In this document: positions 16,949 to 28,262 of the stretch, piece by piece
How the letters are laid out: each line of letters starts with the position of its first letter
Numbering within the stretch: position 1 is the first letter of the stretch
Assembly: GCF_000400485.1 (NCBI RefSeq)
Contig: NZ_ASHR01000032.1
Span: forward strand, 62,001-126,000
Length of the DNA stretch: 64,000 nt
Reading direction: 5' to 3'
From: Agrococcus pavilionensis RW1
Lineage (GTDB): Bacteria; Actinomycetota; Actinomycetes; Actinomycetales; Microbacteriaceae
The notes under the pieces: generated by a model
The model's input: only the letters and a program-made list of their open reading frames with translations
The model's database searches: none
What the model was told of the DNA's origin: nothing
Translations under genes and position numbers: made by a program

Positions 16949-18096
16949 CGCGCCGGCCAGCGCCAGGCGGGCACGTCGAGCGGACCTTCGCGGCCGGCGA
17001 CGAGCGTCTCGCCGTGCTCCTTCTCGAGCTCGATCCGGAGGCCTGCGAGCGCATCGGCGAGCTGCTGCTGATGCGTGACGACGATGATCTGCGTGCGCTC
17101 AGCCGCGCGGCGGATGAGGGCGGCGAGCGGCGCGACGAGCTCGACGTGGAGGCTGCGCTCGGGCTCGTTGAGGACGATGAGCCCGGGCTGCTCGACCGAG
17201 GTGAGCGCCGCGACGAGCAGCAGGAACTGCAGCGTGCCGTCCGAGAGCTCGGCAGCCGAGAGCGTGCGCAGCACGCCCTGCTGCCGCAGCGCGGGCGTCA
17301 TGCGACCGTCGGCGGCGACGATCTCGAGCTCCGCGCCGTCGAACGCGTCGGCGATCGCGCGGGCGATCCCGTCGCCGAGACCCGCCTCGATCGAGGTGCG
17401 CAGCACCGCCGCGACGTTCGCGCCGTCGTCGTCGAGGCGGGGGCTGCGCGTGCCGATCTGGGGCTGGCGCGCGGGCGCGCCCGCATCGGTGCGGAACGCG
17501 TCGTGGAACCGCCACGAGGCCATAGCGCGCCGCACGCCCGCGATCTCGGGCGCATCCGCCGCCCCCTGGTGCTCGTCGAGCACCGACGCCCACGGCGCCA
17601 TGCTGCGGCTGAGCTCGCGCCAGCCGCCGTCGGCCTGCACCCGGGCGAGCGGGCCGGATCGCTCGACGAGCACGGCGGCCGGGCGCGGCTCGAGGCCCGC
17701 GAAGACGTGCTCCTGCTTGATGACGGGGTCGCGATCGAACATGCTCGCGGCCGCGACCGGGATCCCGAGGTCGATCGCATAGCCGAGCCCGTCCGCCGAG
17801 CCGAACCCGAGCCGCAGCGCGATGGGTCCCGACCGCACGAGCCCCTGCGTCGGGGCGCCCTCCCGCACCGCGCGCGAGATGCGCTCCGGCCCCGCCCAGC
17901 GCACGGCATCCATGCCCCCGTCAGCGGCGAGCTCGCCGACCGCCTGCGCGCGCCCGGCGGCGGCGAGCAGGCGCAGCGCGCGGTAGAGGCTCGACTTGCC
18001 CGTACCGTTGCGCCCGGTCACGACCGTGAGCGGCGCGAGGTCGACGACGAGCGAGCGGATCGAGCGGTAGCCCTCGATCGCAAGCCGGTCGATCAC
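16945..18096 (-). CDS. AAA/ABC-type ATPase (COG4637-like predicted ATPase)
   Basis: A 383-residue RecF/SMC-like ATPase: I-E-G-Y-R-S-I-R at the N-terminus, Walker A G-R-N-G-T-G-K-S-S-L near residue 30, signature E-L-S-D-G-T-L-Q-F-L near 275, Walker B G-L-I-V-L-N-E-P-E-R-S-L-H and the switch H in I-V-V-T-H-Q-Q-Q. No nuclease (Toprim) domain is evident, so it is not a clear OLD-type defence gene. GTG start overlaps the DinB-like gene as GTGA. Role unknown. Confidence 0.82.
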   Translation of the reverse strand: MIDRLAIEGYRSIRSLVVDLAPLTVVTGRNGTGKSSLYRALRLLAAAGRAQAVGELAADGGMDAVRWAGPERISRAVREGAPTQGLVRSGPIALRLGFGSADGLGYAIDLGIPVAAASMFDRDPVIKQEHVFAGLEPRPAAVLVERSGPLARVQADGGWRELSRSMAPWASVLDEHQGAADAPEIAGVRRAMASWRFHDAFRTDAGAPARQPQIGTRSPRLDDDGANVAAVLRTSIEAGLGDGIARAIADAFDGAELEIVAADGRMTPALRQQGVLRTLSAAELSDGTLQFLLLVAALTSVEQPGLIVLNEPERSLHVELVAPLAALIRRAAERTQIIVVTHQQQLADALAGLRIELEKEHGETLVAGREGPLDVPAWRWPAR

Positions 18097-18598
18097 GCGC
18101 CGAGCTGCCCGCGCGCGTAGCCCGCTTGGCCGACGTGCTGCACGCCGTCGTCGACGATGCTCACGAGCCGCACGCCGAGCGTCACCGGCGGGTCGAAGGA
18201 TGCGTCGACGACGCGGTCGAGGTCGGCCTCGGTGAGCGTGGCGAGATGCGCGCGGGTCGCCTCGACGACCGCGTCGAGGTACTCGAGGAGCGCCTCGGCC
18301 GACTCGGGCCGCACGGAGCGGACGTCGTCGGGGCCGTGCCCGTAGCCGGTGTCGTCCGGGTCGGGCGCGCGGCCGAAGCGCGCTGCCCAGTCGCCCGCGA
18401 GATAGACCTGCTCGGCGCCGGTGAGGGCCGCGACCTGCGCGTCCTGGCCGCGCCCGATGTGCCACGCGAGCCAGCCGATCGGGTTGGCGCCTTCGGTCGG
18501 CGCCGCGACGAGCTGCGCGGGCGAGAGCCCCTCGACCGCGCGCCGGAGCCCGTCGGGAATGCGTGAGAGCGCCTCGGTCAGCACGCCGACCGCATCCA

Positions 18599-18599
<1 letters not shown>
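18093..18599 (-). CDS. DinB/mycothiol-dependent-type four-helix protein (DUF664-like)
   Basis: A 168-residue helical protein with P-T-E-G-A-N-P-I-G-W-L-A-W-H-I-G-R-G-Q-D near residue 45 (first metal-ligand His) and S-I-V-D-D-G-V-Q-H-V-G-Q-A-G-Y-x-R-G near the C-terminus (second His), the layout of DinB superfamily metalloenzymes that in actinobacteria often use mycothiol. The substrate is unknown. It starts at the ATG at 18599, which overlaps the ligA stop by one base, and is followed by the ATPase gene with a 4-nt overlap. Confidence 0.8.
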
Positions 18600-21112
<2,513 letters not shown>

Positions 21113-21125
21113 TCAAGGAGGAGCC

Positions 21126-21536
21126 ATGTCCCGCTCACCGAACCGCCTCGTCGCCACGATCTTCGGCGCCGTCTACCTGCTCGTCGGCCTCCTGGGCCTC
21201 TTCGTCGCCGGCACGAACGTCGTCGGCGAGGAGGGAGCCCTGCTGCTCGGCGTCTTCCAGGTCAACCACCTCCACAACATCGTCCACCTCGCGATCGGCG
21301 CGGCGCTCCTGCTCGCGGGACTCCGCAGCACGCCCGCGGCGAAGCGCGTGAACGTCATCGTCGGCGCGGTCTACCTGCTCGTCGGCATCGTCGGCTTCTT
21401 CATCGTCGACACGCCGGCGAACATCCTCGCCCTCAACACGCCCGATCACTTCCTCCACCTCGGCTCGGCGATCGTGCTGCTCGGCGTGGGCCTCGCCCTC
21501 GACCGCGACGCGGCTCCGCGCCGCGCGGCCGTCTAG
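21126..21536 (+). CDS. DUF4383 small membrane protein
   Basis: A 136-residue protein with four hydrophobic helices in two related halves: G-A-V-Y-L-L-V-G-L-L-G-L-F then N-x-x-H-N-I-V-H-L-A-I-G, and later G-A-V-Y-L-L-V-G-I-V-G-F-F then N-x-P-D-H-F-L-H-L-G. This N-H/H internal repeat is typical of the DUF4383 family. The function is unknown. AAGGAGGAG lies 5 nt before the ATG, an unusually strong ribosome-binding site for this window. Divergent from ligA. Confidence 0.85.
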   Translation: MSRSPNRLVATIFGAVYLLVGLLGLFVAGTNVVGEEGALLLGVFQVNHLHNIVHLAIGAALLLAGLRSTPAAKRVNVIVGAVYLLVGIVGFFIVDTPANILALNTPDHFLHLGSAIVLLGVGLALDRDAAPRRAAV

Positions 21537-21544
21537 GCGCGACG

Positions 21545-22042
21545 GTGGCGTCGCTGACGCAGCTCTGCGGCGCCATCGCCGCGCTCGGGGCGGCGCTCAT
21601 CGCTCTCGCGGTGGGGGCCGCCGCTCCGCTGTGGCTCGCCGTGCCGCTCCTCGCAGCCGGCGCCGGCCAAGCGGTCGTCTCGGTGCTCGCGCTCCGCGGC
21701 GCGCGGCTCCCGCTCGCGGCCGTCGCCGCTCCGCTGCTGCTCCCGACCCTCGCGTGGCTCGCGACGCTGCTCGTCGTGCGCGATGCCGCCGCGACCCTGC
21801 CGCTCGGGCCGATGCTCGCCGAGTCGGCGCTCGCGCTCACCGCCGCCGGCCTGCTCGCGCGACGACCGCGCACGGACGACGCCCCGGGGCCGATCGCGGC
21901 GCTGCTCGTCCTCGTCGGCGCCGCAGTCGTCGTCGCTCCCGTCGCGACGATCGCGCTCACCGGCACGCACGCGGGCGCCTTCGCGCAGCCGCACGGCGAG
22001 CACGGCGCCGTGCTCGAGGTCGAGGAGCACGTCGGGCACTAG
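21545..22042 (+). CDS. Hypothetical membrane protein
   Basis: A 165-residue Ala/Leu/Val-rich protein with about five hydrophobic segments and a short polar tail containing H-G-E-H and H-V-G-H. It begins with a GTG 9 nt after the DUF4383 stop, so the two are probably co-transcribed. I do not recognise a family. Coding is supported by the hydrophobic periodicity and by the lack of another gene in the gap. Confidence 0.6.
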   Translation: MASLTQLCGAIAALGAALIALAVGAAAPLWLAVPLLAAGAGQAVVSVLALRGARLPLAAVAAPLLLPTLAWLATLLVVRDAAATLPLGPMLAESALALTAAGLLARRPRTDDAPGPIAALLVLVGAAVVVAPVATIALTGTHAGAFAQPHGEHGAVLEVEEHVGH

Positions 22043-22053
22043 CCCGAGCTCGC

Positions 22054-22425
22054 TCAGCCCTCGACGGGACCGGCGAGCGTCTGCTGGTAGAGCGCGAGCC
22101 GCCACTCGCCGTCGACGCGCACGTACGCGCTCGACATGCGGGCGACGAAGTCGGTGCCGTCGCGCCGCGCGACGCCGGTGTAGACGAGCGCAGCCGACTC
22201 CGCGCCGAGGGTGACGATGCGCGGCTCGCGGATCTCGAACGTCGCCCACGGCGGCGCCTGCCCGAGCGAGGCGACGACCGCTGCGCGGTCGAGCACCGAT
22301 CCGTCGACGAGCACCATCAGGCCGTCGTCGGTCATGAGGCGGCCGTAGAACCCATCGCCCGACGACTCGCACAGCGAGCGCCAGCCGGCGCGCTCGAGCT
22401 CGAGCAGCTCGTCGAGCACGCTCAC
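22054..22425 (-). CDS. SnoaL/DUF4440-like (NTF2 fold) protein
   Basis: A 123-residue protein: L-L-E-L-E-R-A-G-W at the N-terminus, G[14 protein letters not shown] near residue 25, then beta strands ending with [14 protein letters not shown]. This W-R-L-x-x-x-Q-x-T ending is characteristic of the SnoaL-like/DUF4440 branch of the NTF2 fold. Function unknown. GTG start at 22425 overlaps the mnmA stop as GTGA. Confidence 0.82.
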   Translation of the reverse strand: MSVLDELLELERAGWRSLCESSGDGFYGRLMTDDGLMVLVDGSVLDRAAVVASLGQAPPWATFEIREPRIVTLGAESAALVYTGVARRDGTDFVARMSSAYVRVDGEWRLALYQQTLAGPVEG

Positions 22426-23546
22426 GCCGCGTCCGCCTCGGCGAGACGCTCGGCAGCGTCCGCCGCCACCGTGCGGTCGATCGTCACCTGCCCCAGCACG
22501 CGCGTGCCCTCGTAGAGCACCGCCGACTGCCCGGTCGCGACGCCCGAGAGCGGCTCGGCCGGATCGATGACGAGCTCGTCGCCGACCATCCGCGCGCGAG
22601 CCGGCGCGGGGTCGGCGTGGGCGCGGATCTGCACCTCGACGTCGAGGCCGTCGGCGAGCTGCGGATGCGGTGCGCCGGCGTGCGAGATCCGGGTGCCGGC
22701 GAGGCGCACGACCGCGAGCGCCTCCTTCGGGCCGACGACGAGCTGCCGCGACTGCGGCTTGACCTCGAGCACGAAGCGCGGGCGGCCGTCGGGCGAGGGC
22801 ACGCCGAGCGACATGCCGCGCCGCTGGCCGACTGTGTAGCCGTGCACGCCCTCGTGCGAGCCGACGACGCGACCCTCGCGATCGACGATCTCGCCCGGCT
22901 CGGCGCCGAGCCGCTCGGCGAGGAAGCCGCGCATGTCGCCGTCGGGGATGAAGCAGATGTCGTGGCTGTCGGGCTTCTGCGCGAGCAGGAACCCGCGCTC
23001 GGCCGCCTCGGCTCGCACCGCCGCCTTCGTCGGGGTGTCGGCGAGCGGGAACCAGCAGCGCTCGAGCTGCGCGCCTGTGAGGACCCCGAGCACGTACGAC
23101 TGGTCCTTCGCCCAGTCCGCCGCGCGGTGCAGCTCGGGTCCGCGCTCGGTGTGCTCGACGCGCGCGTAGTGGCCCGTGACGACGCGGTCGAAGCCGAGCC
23201 CGATCGCGCGGTCGAGGAGCGCCTCGAACTTGATCTTCTCGTTGCAGCGCAAGCACGGGTTGGGCGTGCGGCCCGCGGCGTACTCGTCGACGAAGTCCTG
23301 CACGACGTCGTCGTGGAAGCGCTCCGAGAAGTCCCACACGTAGAAGGGGATGCCGAGCCGGTCGGCGACGCGACGCGCATCCATCGCGTCCTCGACGGTG
23401 CAGCAGCCGCGGCTGCCCGTGCGGAGCGTGCCGGGCATGCGGCTGAGCGCGAGGTGCACGCCGACGACCTCGTGCCCGGCGTCGACGGCGCGCGCGGCAG
23501 CGACGGCGGAGTCGACCCCGCCGGACATCGCGGCCAGCACCTTCAT
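22422..23546 (-). CDS. mnmA: tRNA-specific 2-thiouridylase
   Basis: A 374-residue enzyme that thiolates U34 of tRNAs for Lys, Glu and Gln. The PP-loop [10 protein letters not shown] is at residues 7-16; the catalytic Cys pair lies in N-P-C-L-R-C-N and [19 protein letters not shown] marks the central domain. Sulfur would come through a cysteine desulfurase such as the one at 24976-26103. The ATG at 23546 has TAGCCT 7 nt upstream, so its message is probably leaderless. Confidence 0.95.
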   Translation of the reverse strand: MKVLAAMSGGVDSAVAAARAVDAGHEVVGVHLALSRMPGTLRTGSRGCCTVEDAMDARRVADRLGIPFYVWDFSERFHDDVVQDFVDEYAAGRTPNPCLRCNEKIKFEALLDRAIGLGFDRVVTGHYARVEHTERGPELHRAADWAKDQSYVLGVLTGAQLERCWFPLADTPTKAAVRAEAAERGFLLAQKPDSHDICFIPDGDMRGFLAERLGAEPGEIVDREGRVVGSHEGVHGYTVGQRRGMSLGVPSPDGRPRFVLEVKPQSRQLVVGPKEALAVVRLAGTRISHAGAPHPQLADGLDVEVQIRAHADPAPARARMVGDELVIDPAEPLSGVATGQSAVLYEGTRVLGQVTIDRTVAADAAERLAEADAA

Positions 23547-23553
23547 CCCGACA

Positions 23554-23559
23554 AGGCTA
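23554..23559 (-). promoter_or_regulatory. -10 hexamer TAGCCT for leaderless mnmA
   Basis: Seven nucleotides upstream of the mnmA ATG at 23546; no Shine-Dalgarno in between. Confidence 0.5.
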
Positions 23560-23603
23560 TCGAGCACCAGCGATCTCGTGGCCGGAGGTGCCAGGCTGTC
23601 AGC

Positions 23604-24374
23604 GTGACCGCTGCGCCGCTCACGATCTCGGTCGTGATCCCCGTGCTCGACGACGAGCGCGCGCTCGCGCGCTGCCTCGAGCGGTTCGCCGCGCAGTCGG
23701 TCGCGCCGCTCGAGGTGGTCGTGGTCGACAACGGCAGCGCCGACGGCTCGGCCGACGTCGCGCGCGCCGCGGGCGCGCGCGTCGTGGAGGAGCCGGTGCG
23801 CGGCATCCCCGCGGCGGCGGCAGCGGGCTACGACGCGGCGGTCGGCGACGTCATCGCGCGCTGCGATGCCGACTCGGTCGTGCCGCCCGACTGGGTCGAG
23901 CGCATCCGGGACGCCTTCGCCGCCGATCCCGCGCTCGAGGGCCTCACCGGGCCCGGCCGATTCATCGACCTGCCGCGCCCGTGGCGCGGTGTCGCGAGCG
24001 TCGCCTACGCCGTCGGCACGTTCGGCGCGAGCGGCGCGGCGATCGCGAACGTGCCGCTGTGGGGCTCGAACATGGCGCTGCGCCGCACCGCGTGGGCGGC
24101 GGTCTCGGCGGAGGTGGAGCGGCTCGACGCAAGCGTGCACGACGACCTCGACCTCACGATGCGGCTCGGCCCGCGCGCCCGGCTGCGCTTCGAGCCGCGG
24201 CTGCAGGTCGGCGCCGAGGGGCGCATGTTCCACAGCCGGGATGCCGCTCGCCGACGCGTCGCGATGGCGATGCGCACCTTCCGCCGCAACTGGGCGATCG
24301 ACGGCTCGGCGGGCCGCCGCTGGCTGCACCGCGTCTCGGGCCGCGGGCTGCTCGTCGGGGAGGCGCAGCGATGA
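23604..24374 (+). CDS. Family 2 glycosyltransferase (GT-A fold)
   Basis: A 256-residue protein with the GT2 core: [17 protein letters not shown]-x-D-G-S near residue 45, [11 protein letters not shown], and the metal-binding C-D-A-D-S-V-V-P motif near 90. The acceptor and donor are unknown. GTG start; CAGGCT (a weak -10) sits 6 nt upstream. Its stop overlaps the next gene as ATGA, so the two work from one transcript; a membrane partner would fit a lipid or envelope glycan substrate. Confidence 0.87.
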   Translation: MTAAPLTISVVIPVLDDERALARCLERFAAQSVAPLEVVVVDNGSADGSADVARAAGARVVEEPVRGIPAAAAAGYDAAVGDVIARCDADSVVPPDWVERIRDAFAADPALEGLTGPGRFIDLPRPWRGVASVAYAVGTFGASGAAIANVPLWGSNMALRRTAWAAVSAEVERLDASVHDDLDLTMRLGPRARLRFEPRLQVGAEGRMFHSRDAARRRVAMAMRTFRRNWAIDGSAGRRWLHRVSGRGLLVGEAQR

Positions 24375-24964
24375 GCTGGCTCGAGGGGCAGGACCGCTGG
24401 CTGGCGACCGACTGGCTGCGCGTCGCGATCGCCGTCTCGGTGCCGGCCGCCTACCTCGTCGCGGGCGGACCGGCGGCCGCCGCGATGCTGCTCGCGCTCG
24501 GCGGCACGATGGCGCTGCGCTTCGCGCGCATGAGCGTGCCCGCCGACGTCGTCGGGCAAGCGGTGCTCGGCGGCTCCGCCTGGTTCGCGGCGATCGGCGC
24601 GTACCAGGTCGTGCCGGGCCTCGACCTCGCGGCGCACCTCGCGAGCGGCGCCGTGCTCGCGCTGCTGACGCGCACGATCCTGCTGCGCACGGGGCTGCTG
24701 CCCGCGGAGCCAGGCGGCCGGGCGGCCCGCGTGCTCCACGTCACGACGGCGGTCGCGATGCTCGGCCTGCTGTGGGAGCTCGGCGAGTGGGCCGGCCACG
24801 CGCTCATCACGCCCGACATCGGCGTCGGCTACGAGGACACGCTCACCGACCTCGTCGCCGACGCGATCGGCGCCCTCATCACCGTGCTCGCGGTCGAGGC
24901 GGGTGAGCGGCGCGAGCGCGGCCGGGCGACCGCCGACCCCGCCGGCGAGCTGCGCGAGCGCTGA
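24371..24964 (+). CDS. Polytopic membrane protein (DUF2238/YjdF-like)
   Basis: A 197-residue protein with about five hydrophobic helices. The motif L-L-W-E-L-G-E-W near residue 137 and [19 protein letters not shown] near 155 resembles the W-E-x-x-E-x and D-T-x-x-D-L signatures of the DUF2238/YjdF family. Function unknown. Coupled to the glycosyltransferase by a 4-nt overlap. Its end faces the cysteine desulfurase gene 12 nt away. Confidence 0.72.
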   Translation: MSWLEGQDRWLATDWLRVAIAVSVPAAYLVAGGPAAAAMLLALGGTMALRFARMSVPADVVGQAVLGGSAWFAAIGAYQVVPGLDLAAHLASGAVLALLTRTILLRTGLLPAEPGGRAARVLHVTTAVAMLGLLWELGEWAGHALITPDIGVGYEDTLTDLVADAIGALITVLAVEAGERRERGRATADPAGELRER

Positions 24965-24975
24965 CCCGCGCGCCC

Positions 24976-26103
24976 TCAGCCGAGCGACCGCGCGCGCTCG
25001 ATCGCGCCGGGGAGCGCCGCGAGCAGCGCGTCGACCTCGGCCGCCGTCGTCGTGCGGCCGAGCGAGAGCCGCAGCGGCGCCGCGCCCTCGACGCCGCACG
25101 CGCGCACGACGTGCGACTCGCGAGCGACGCCCGCCGAGCACGCCGAGCCGTTCGAGACGGCGAAGCCCGCCTCGTCGAGCAGGAACTGCAGCGCCTCGCC
25201 GCTCGCGCCCTCGACGACGAGGTGGGCGATGTGCGGCAGCCGCGCCTCGGCCGTGAGGATGCGCACACCCGGCAGGCTCGCGGCGGTCGAGCGGATGCGG
25301 TCGGTCATGGCCGAGAGGCGCGTCGCCTCCGCGTCGAGCTCGGCGAGCGCCTCCTCCGCGGCGAGCGCGAAGAGCGAGGCGCCGAGCGCGTCCTGCGTGC
25401 CGGAGCGCAGGCCGCGCTGCTGCCCGCCGCCGTGGTGGAGCGCCTCGATCCGCACGTCGCGGCCGACGACGAGCGCGCCGACGCCGTGCGGGCCGCCGAT
25501 CTTGTGGCTCGCGACGCTCATGAGCGATGCGCCGGAGTCCACGAACCGCAGCGGCACGTGCCCGAAGGCGCCCACGGCGTCGAGGTGGAGGGGCACGCCC
25601 GCGCGCGCCGACGCATCCGCCGCCTCGCGCACGGGCTGGAGCGAGCCGACCTCGTTGCTCGCGACGAGCATCGTCGCGACCGCGGCGCCGCCCTGCTCGA
25701 GCGCCGGGCGGAAGGCGTCGAGGTCGGTCACCGCCTGCTCGTCGACGCGCACCCAGCGCACGGGCGCGCCGTGCGCCTCGAGCCACGCGACGGCGTCGAG
25801 CGTCGCGTGGTGCTCGGCGACGGGCACGACGATCGCGCCTGCGGCCCCGGCGTCGCGAGCCGCCCACCACGCGCCCTTGAGCGCGAGGTTGATCGACTCG
25901 GTGCCGCCGGAGGTGAGCACGACCTCGGTCGGGTGGCACCCGAGGGCGATCGCGAGGCGCTCGCGCGCCTCCTCGAGCACCGCCCGGGCGCGCTGGCCCT
26001 CGCGGTGCGTCGACGCGGGGTTCGCGAGCGGCGCCGCCGTCGCGAGCGCCTGCCGCACCGACTCGCGCATCGGCGTCGAGGCCGCGTGATCGAACTGGTG
26101 CAC
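24976..26103 (-). CDS. Cysteine desulfurase (NifS/IscS-like)
   Basis: A 375-residue PLP enzyme. F-D-H-A-A-S-T-P-M at the N-terminus, A-E-H-H-A-T-L-D (His over the cofactor), the Schiff-base lysine in S-V-A-S-H-K-I-G-G-P-H-G-V-G-A-L, and the reactive Cys in N-G-S-A-C-S-A-G. It abstracts sulfur from cysteine as persulfide. Proximity to mnmA suggests tRNA thiolation as one use. GTG start at 26103; only 20 bp separate it from the divergent glgX, and its TAGGGT -10 candidate overlaps the glgX -10. Confidence 0.92.
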   Translation of the reverse strand: MHQFDHAASTPMRESVRQALATAAPLANPASTHREGQRARAVLEEARERLAIALGCHPTEVVLTSGGTESINLALKGAWWAARDAGAAGAIVVPVAEHHATLDAVAWLEAHGAPVRWVRVDEQAVTDLDAFRPALEQGGAAVATMLVASNEVGSLQPVREAADASARAGVPLHLDAVGAFGHVPLRFVDSGASLMSVASHKIGGPHGVGALVVGRDVRIEALHHGGGQQRGLRSGTQDALGASLFALAAEEALAELDAEATRLSAMTDRIRSTAASLPGVRILTAEARLPHIAHLVVEGASGEALQFLLDEAGFAVSNGSACSAGVARESHVVRACGVEGAAPLRLSLGRTTTAAEVDALLAALPGAIERARSLG

Positions 26104-26110
26104 GCTCCCC

Positions 26111-26117
26111 TACCCTA
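26111..26117. promoter_or_regulatory. Overlapping divergent -10 hexamers of glgX and the cysteine desulfurase gene
   Basis: TACCCTA reads TACCCT (26111-26116) on the plus strand, 7 nt before the glgX GTG, and TAGGGT (26117-26112) on the minus strand, 8 nt before the desulfurase GTG. The two promoters would therefore compete for the same DNA. Confidence 0.5.
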
Positions 26118-26123
26118 GAGCGC

Positions 26124-28262
26124 GTGAGTGCGGGCGACGAGCGGGTGCGGGGCATCGCGCCCACCGCGATCGGCCACCGGCTCACCGTCTGGTCGCGCCA
26201 CGCGACGGCGATGGAGCTGCGGGTGTTCGACGCGGGCGACCCCGACTGGCTGCTGCACTCGCTGCCGATGGAGCACGTCGGCGACGAGTTCACGATCGAC
26301 ACCGAGCTGCTGCAGGTCGGCACGCCGTACGCGATCGGCGTGGAGGGGCCGGTGGGGCCGGGGCACGCCTTCGATCCGGCGCGGAACGCCATCCCGCCGC
26401 ACGCGCGCGGCATCGTGCGCACGCCCCACGGCCAGCACCGCGCGACGGTCACCGACGACGCCTTCGACTGGGGCGACGCCCCGCGGCCGCGCGTCCGCCG
26501 CGACCGGCAGGTGATCTACGAGGCGCACGTCAAGGGCATGACGAAGCTCAGCCCCCACATGCCGCCCGAGCTCCGCGGCACCTACGCGGGCCTCGCGCAT
26601 CCGTCGACCATCCGGTACCTGCAGGAGCTCGGCGTCACGACCGTGCAGCTGCTGCCGATCCACCTGTTCGTCTCAGAGCAGCGCCTGATCCGCCAGGGCA
26701 GGGTCAACCACTGGGGCTACAACTCGCTCAGCTGGTTCGCGCCGCACAGCGCCTACGCCTCGCGGCAAGCGCAGTTCGACGGCACGGGCGGCGTGCTGCG
26801 CGAGGTCAAGGGCATGGTGCGCCTGCTGCACGAGGCGGGGCTGCAGGTCTTCCTCGACGTCGTCTACAACCACACGTCGGAGGAGGGCGCCGACGGCCCG
26901 CCGTCGAGCCTGCGGCTCATCGACAACGCGTCGTACTACCGCCTCGACGACGAAGGACGGCCCATCGACTGGACCGGCTGCGGCAACACCCTCGACGCCT
27001 CCGAGCCCGCCGCGCAGGAGCTCGTGCTCGACTCGCTGCGCTACTGGCACCGCGAGATGCAGATCGACGGCTTCCGCTTCGACCTCGCGGTCACGCTCGG
27101 GCGGGGCACCGACGGCGCCTTCGACCCTCGGCATCCGCTGCTGCAGCGCATCCTCGCCGACCCCGCGCTCTCGGGGGCGACGATGATCGCCGAGCCGTGG
27201 GACATCGGCCCCGACGGCTGGCAGACCGGCCGCTTCCCCACCGGCTTCTCGGAGTGGAACGACCGCTTCCGCGACACCGCCCGGCAGTTCTGGCTCAGCG
27301 ACTACCGCTCCTTCCGGCAGGGCGGCGACGGCGCGACGGGCGTCGGCCCGCTCGCGCACGCCGTCTCGGGCTCGGAGGGCCTGTTCGCCTCCGAGCGCGG
27401 ACCCGTCGAGAGCGTCAGCTTCATCACCGCGCACGACGGGTTCACGCTCGCCGACCTCGTGCGCTACGACCGCAAGCACAACGAGGCCAACGGCGAGGAC
27501 GGCCGCGACGGCGCCGACGACAACCGCTCCTTCAACCACGGCGTCGAGGGGCCGAGCGACGACATCGGCATCGAGCTCGACCGCCGGAAGTCGATGCGCA
27601 ACCTGCTCGGCACGCTGCTCGTCTCGGCCGGCCTCCCGATGCTCACGATGGGCGACGAGATCGCGCGCACTCAGCGCGGCAACAACAACGCCTACAACCA
27701 GGACTCGGCCCTGACGTGGATGCGGTGGGAGCTCGAGGACTGGCAGGTCGCGTTCCTCGAGCAGACGAAGCGCCTGGTGCGGCTGCGGCGCGAGCACCCG
27801 GCGCTGCGGCCCCGCGAGTACGGCCAGGGCGGCCAGCGCGTCGCGGGGGCCTCGCGCCTCGACTGGTACAACGCCGACGGCCTGCACATGACGATCGACG
27901 ACTGGGACCACTCCCACGACCGCACGATGCAGATGCTCGCCGAGTCGACGTCGGTCGACGAGCCCTACTCGCGCGTGCTCGTCGTCTTCCACGGCTCGCC
28001 GCGCGAGCGGATCGTCGTCGTGCCGGAGGCCGACGGCGCGACCGGCTTCGAGCTGCTGTGGGACTCGGCGCTCGACGGCGCGGGCGACGAGCTCGTCGCG
28101 CCGGGCGGCGAGATCTCGATCACGCCGATGAGCCTCCGCGTCTACGCCGTGCACGGGATGCCCGCGGCCGGAGCGCCGGAGCCGACGGTCGCGCGCTACC
28201 GCACGCCGCCGTCGGCCCCGACGACCGAGCAGGGCTCCCCGAGCGGTCAGCCCTTCGCGTAG
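26124..28262 (+). CDS. glgX: Glycogen debranching enzyme (isoamylase-type)
   Basis: A 712-residue GH13 enzyme hydrolysing alpha-1,6 branches of limit dextrins. N-terminal CBM48-like domain, then the GH13 blocks: V-F-L-D-V-V-Y-N-H-T-S-E-E (region I), G-F-R-F-D-L-A-V-T-L-G (nucleophile Asp, region II), M-I-A-E-P-W-D-I-G (acid Glu, region III) and I-T-A-H-D-G-F-T-L-A-D-L (region IV). N-N-x-N-A-Y-N-Q-D near residue 530 is a GlgX/TreX hallmark. GTG start with TACCCT 7 nt upstream. Its 3' end overlaps the convergent glgP gene by 16 nt. Confidence 0.94.
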   Translation: MSAGDERVRGIAPTAIGHRLTVWSRHATAMELRVFDAGDPDWLLHSLPMEHVGDEFTIDTELLQVGTPYAIGVEGPVGPGHAFDPARNAIPPHARGIVRTPHGQHRATVTDDAFDWGDAPRPRVRRDRQVIYEAHVKGMTKLSPHMPPELRGTYAGLAHPSTIRYLQELGVTTVQLLPIHLFVSEQRLIRQGRVNHWGYNSLSWFAPHSAYASRQAQFDGTGGVLREVKGMVRLLHEAGLQVFLDVVYNHTSEEGADGPPSSLRLIDNASYYRLDDEGRPIDWTGCGNTLDASEPAAQELVLDSLRYWHREMQIDGFRFDLAVTLGRGTDGAFDPRHPLLQRILADPALSGATMIAEPWDIGPDGWQTGRFPTGFSEWNDRFRDTARQFWLSDYRSFRQGGDGATGVGPLAHAVSGSEGLFASERGPVESVSFITAHDGFTLADLVRYDRKHNEANGEDGRDGADDNRSFNHGVEGPSDDIGIELDRRKSMRNLLGTLLVSAGLPMLTMGDEIARTQRGNNNAYNQDSALTWMRWELEDWQVAFLEQTKRLVRLRREHPALRPREYGQGGQRVAGASRLDWYNADGLHMTIDDWDHSHDRTMQMLAESTSVDEPYSRVLVVFHGSPRERIVVVPEADGATGFELLWDSALDGAGDELVAPGGEISITPMSLRVYAVHGMPAAGAPEPTVARYRTPPSAPTTEQGSPSGQPFA

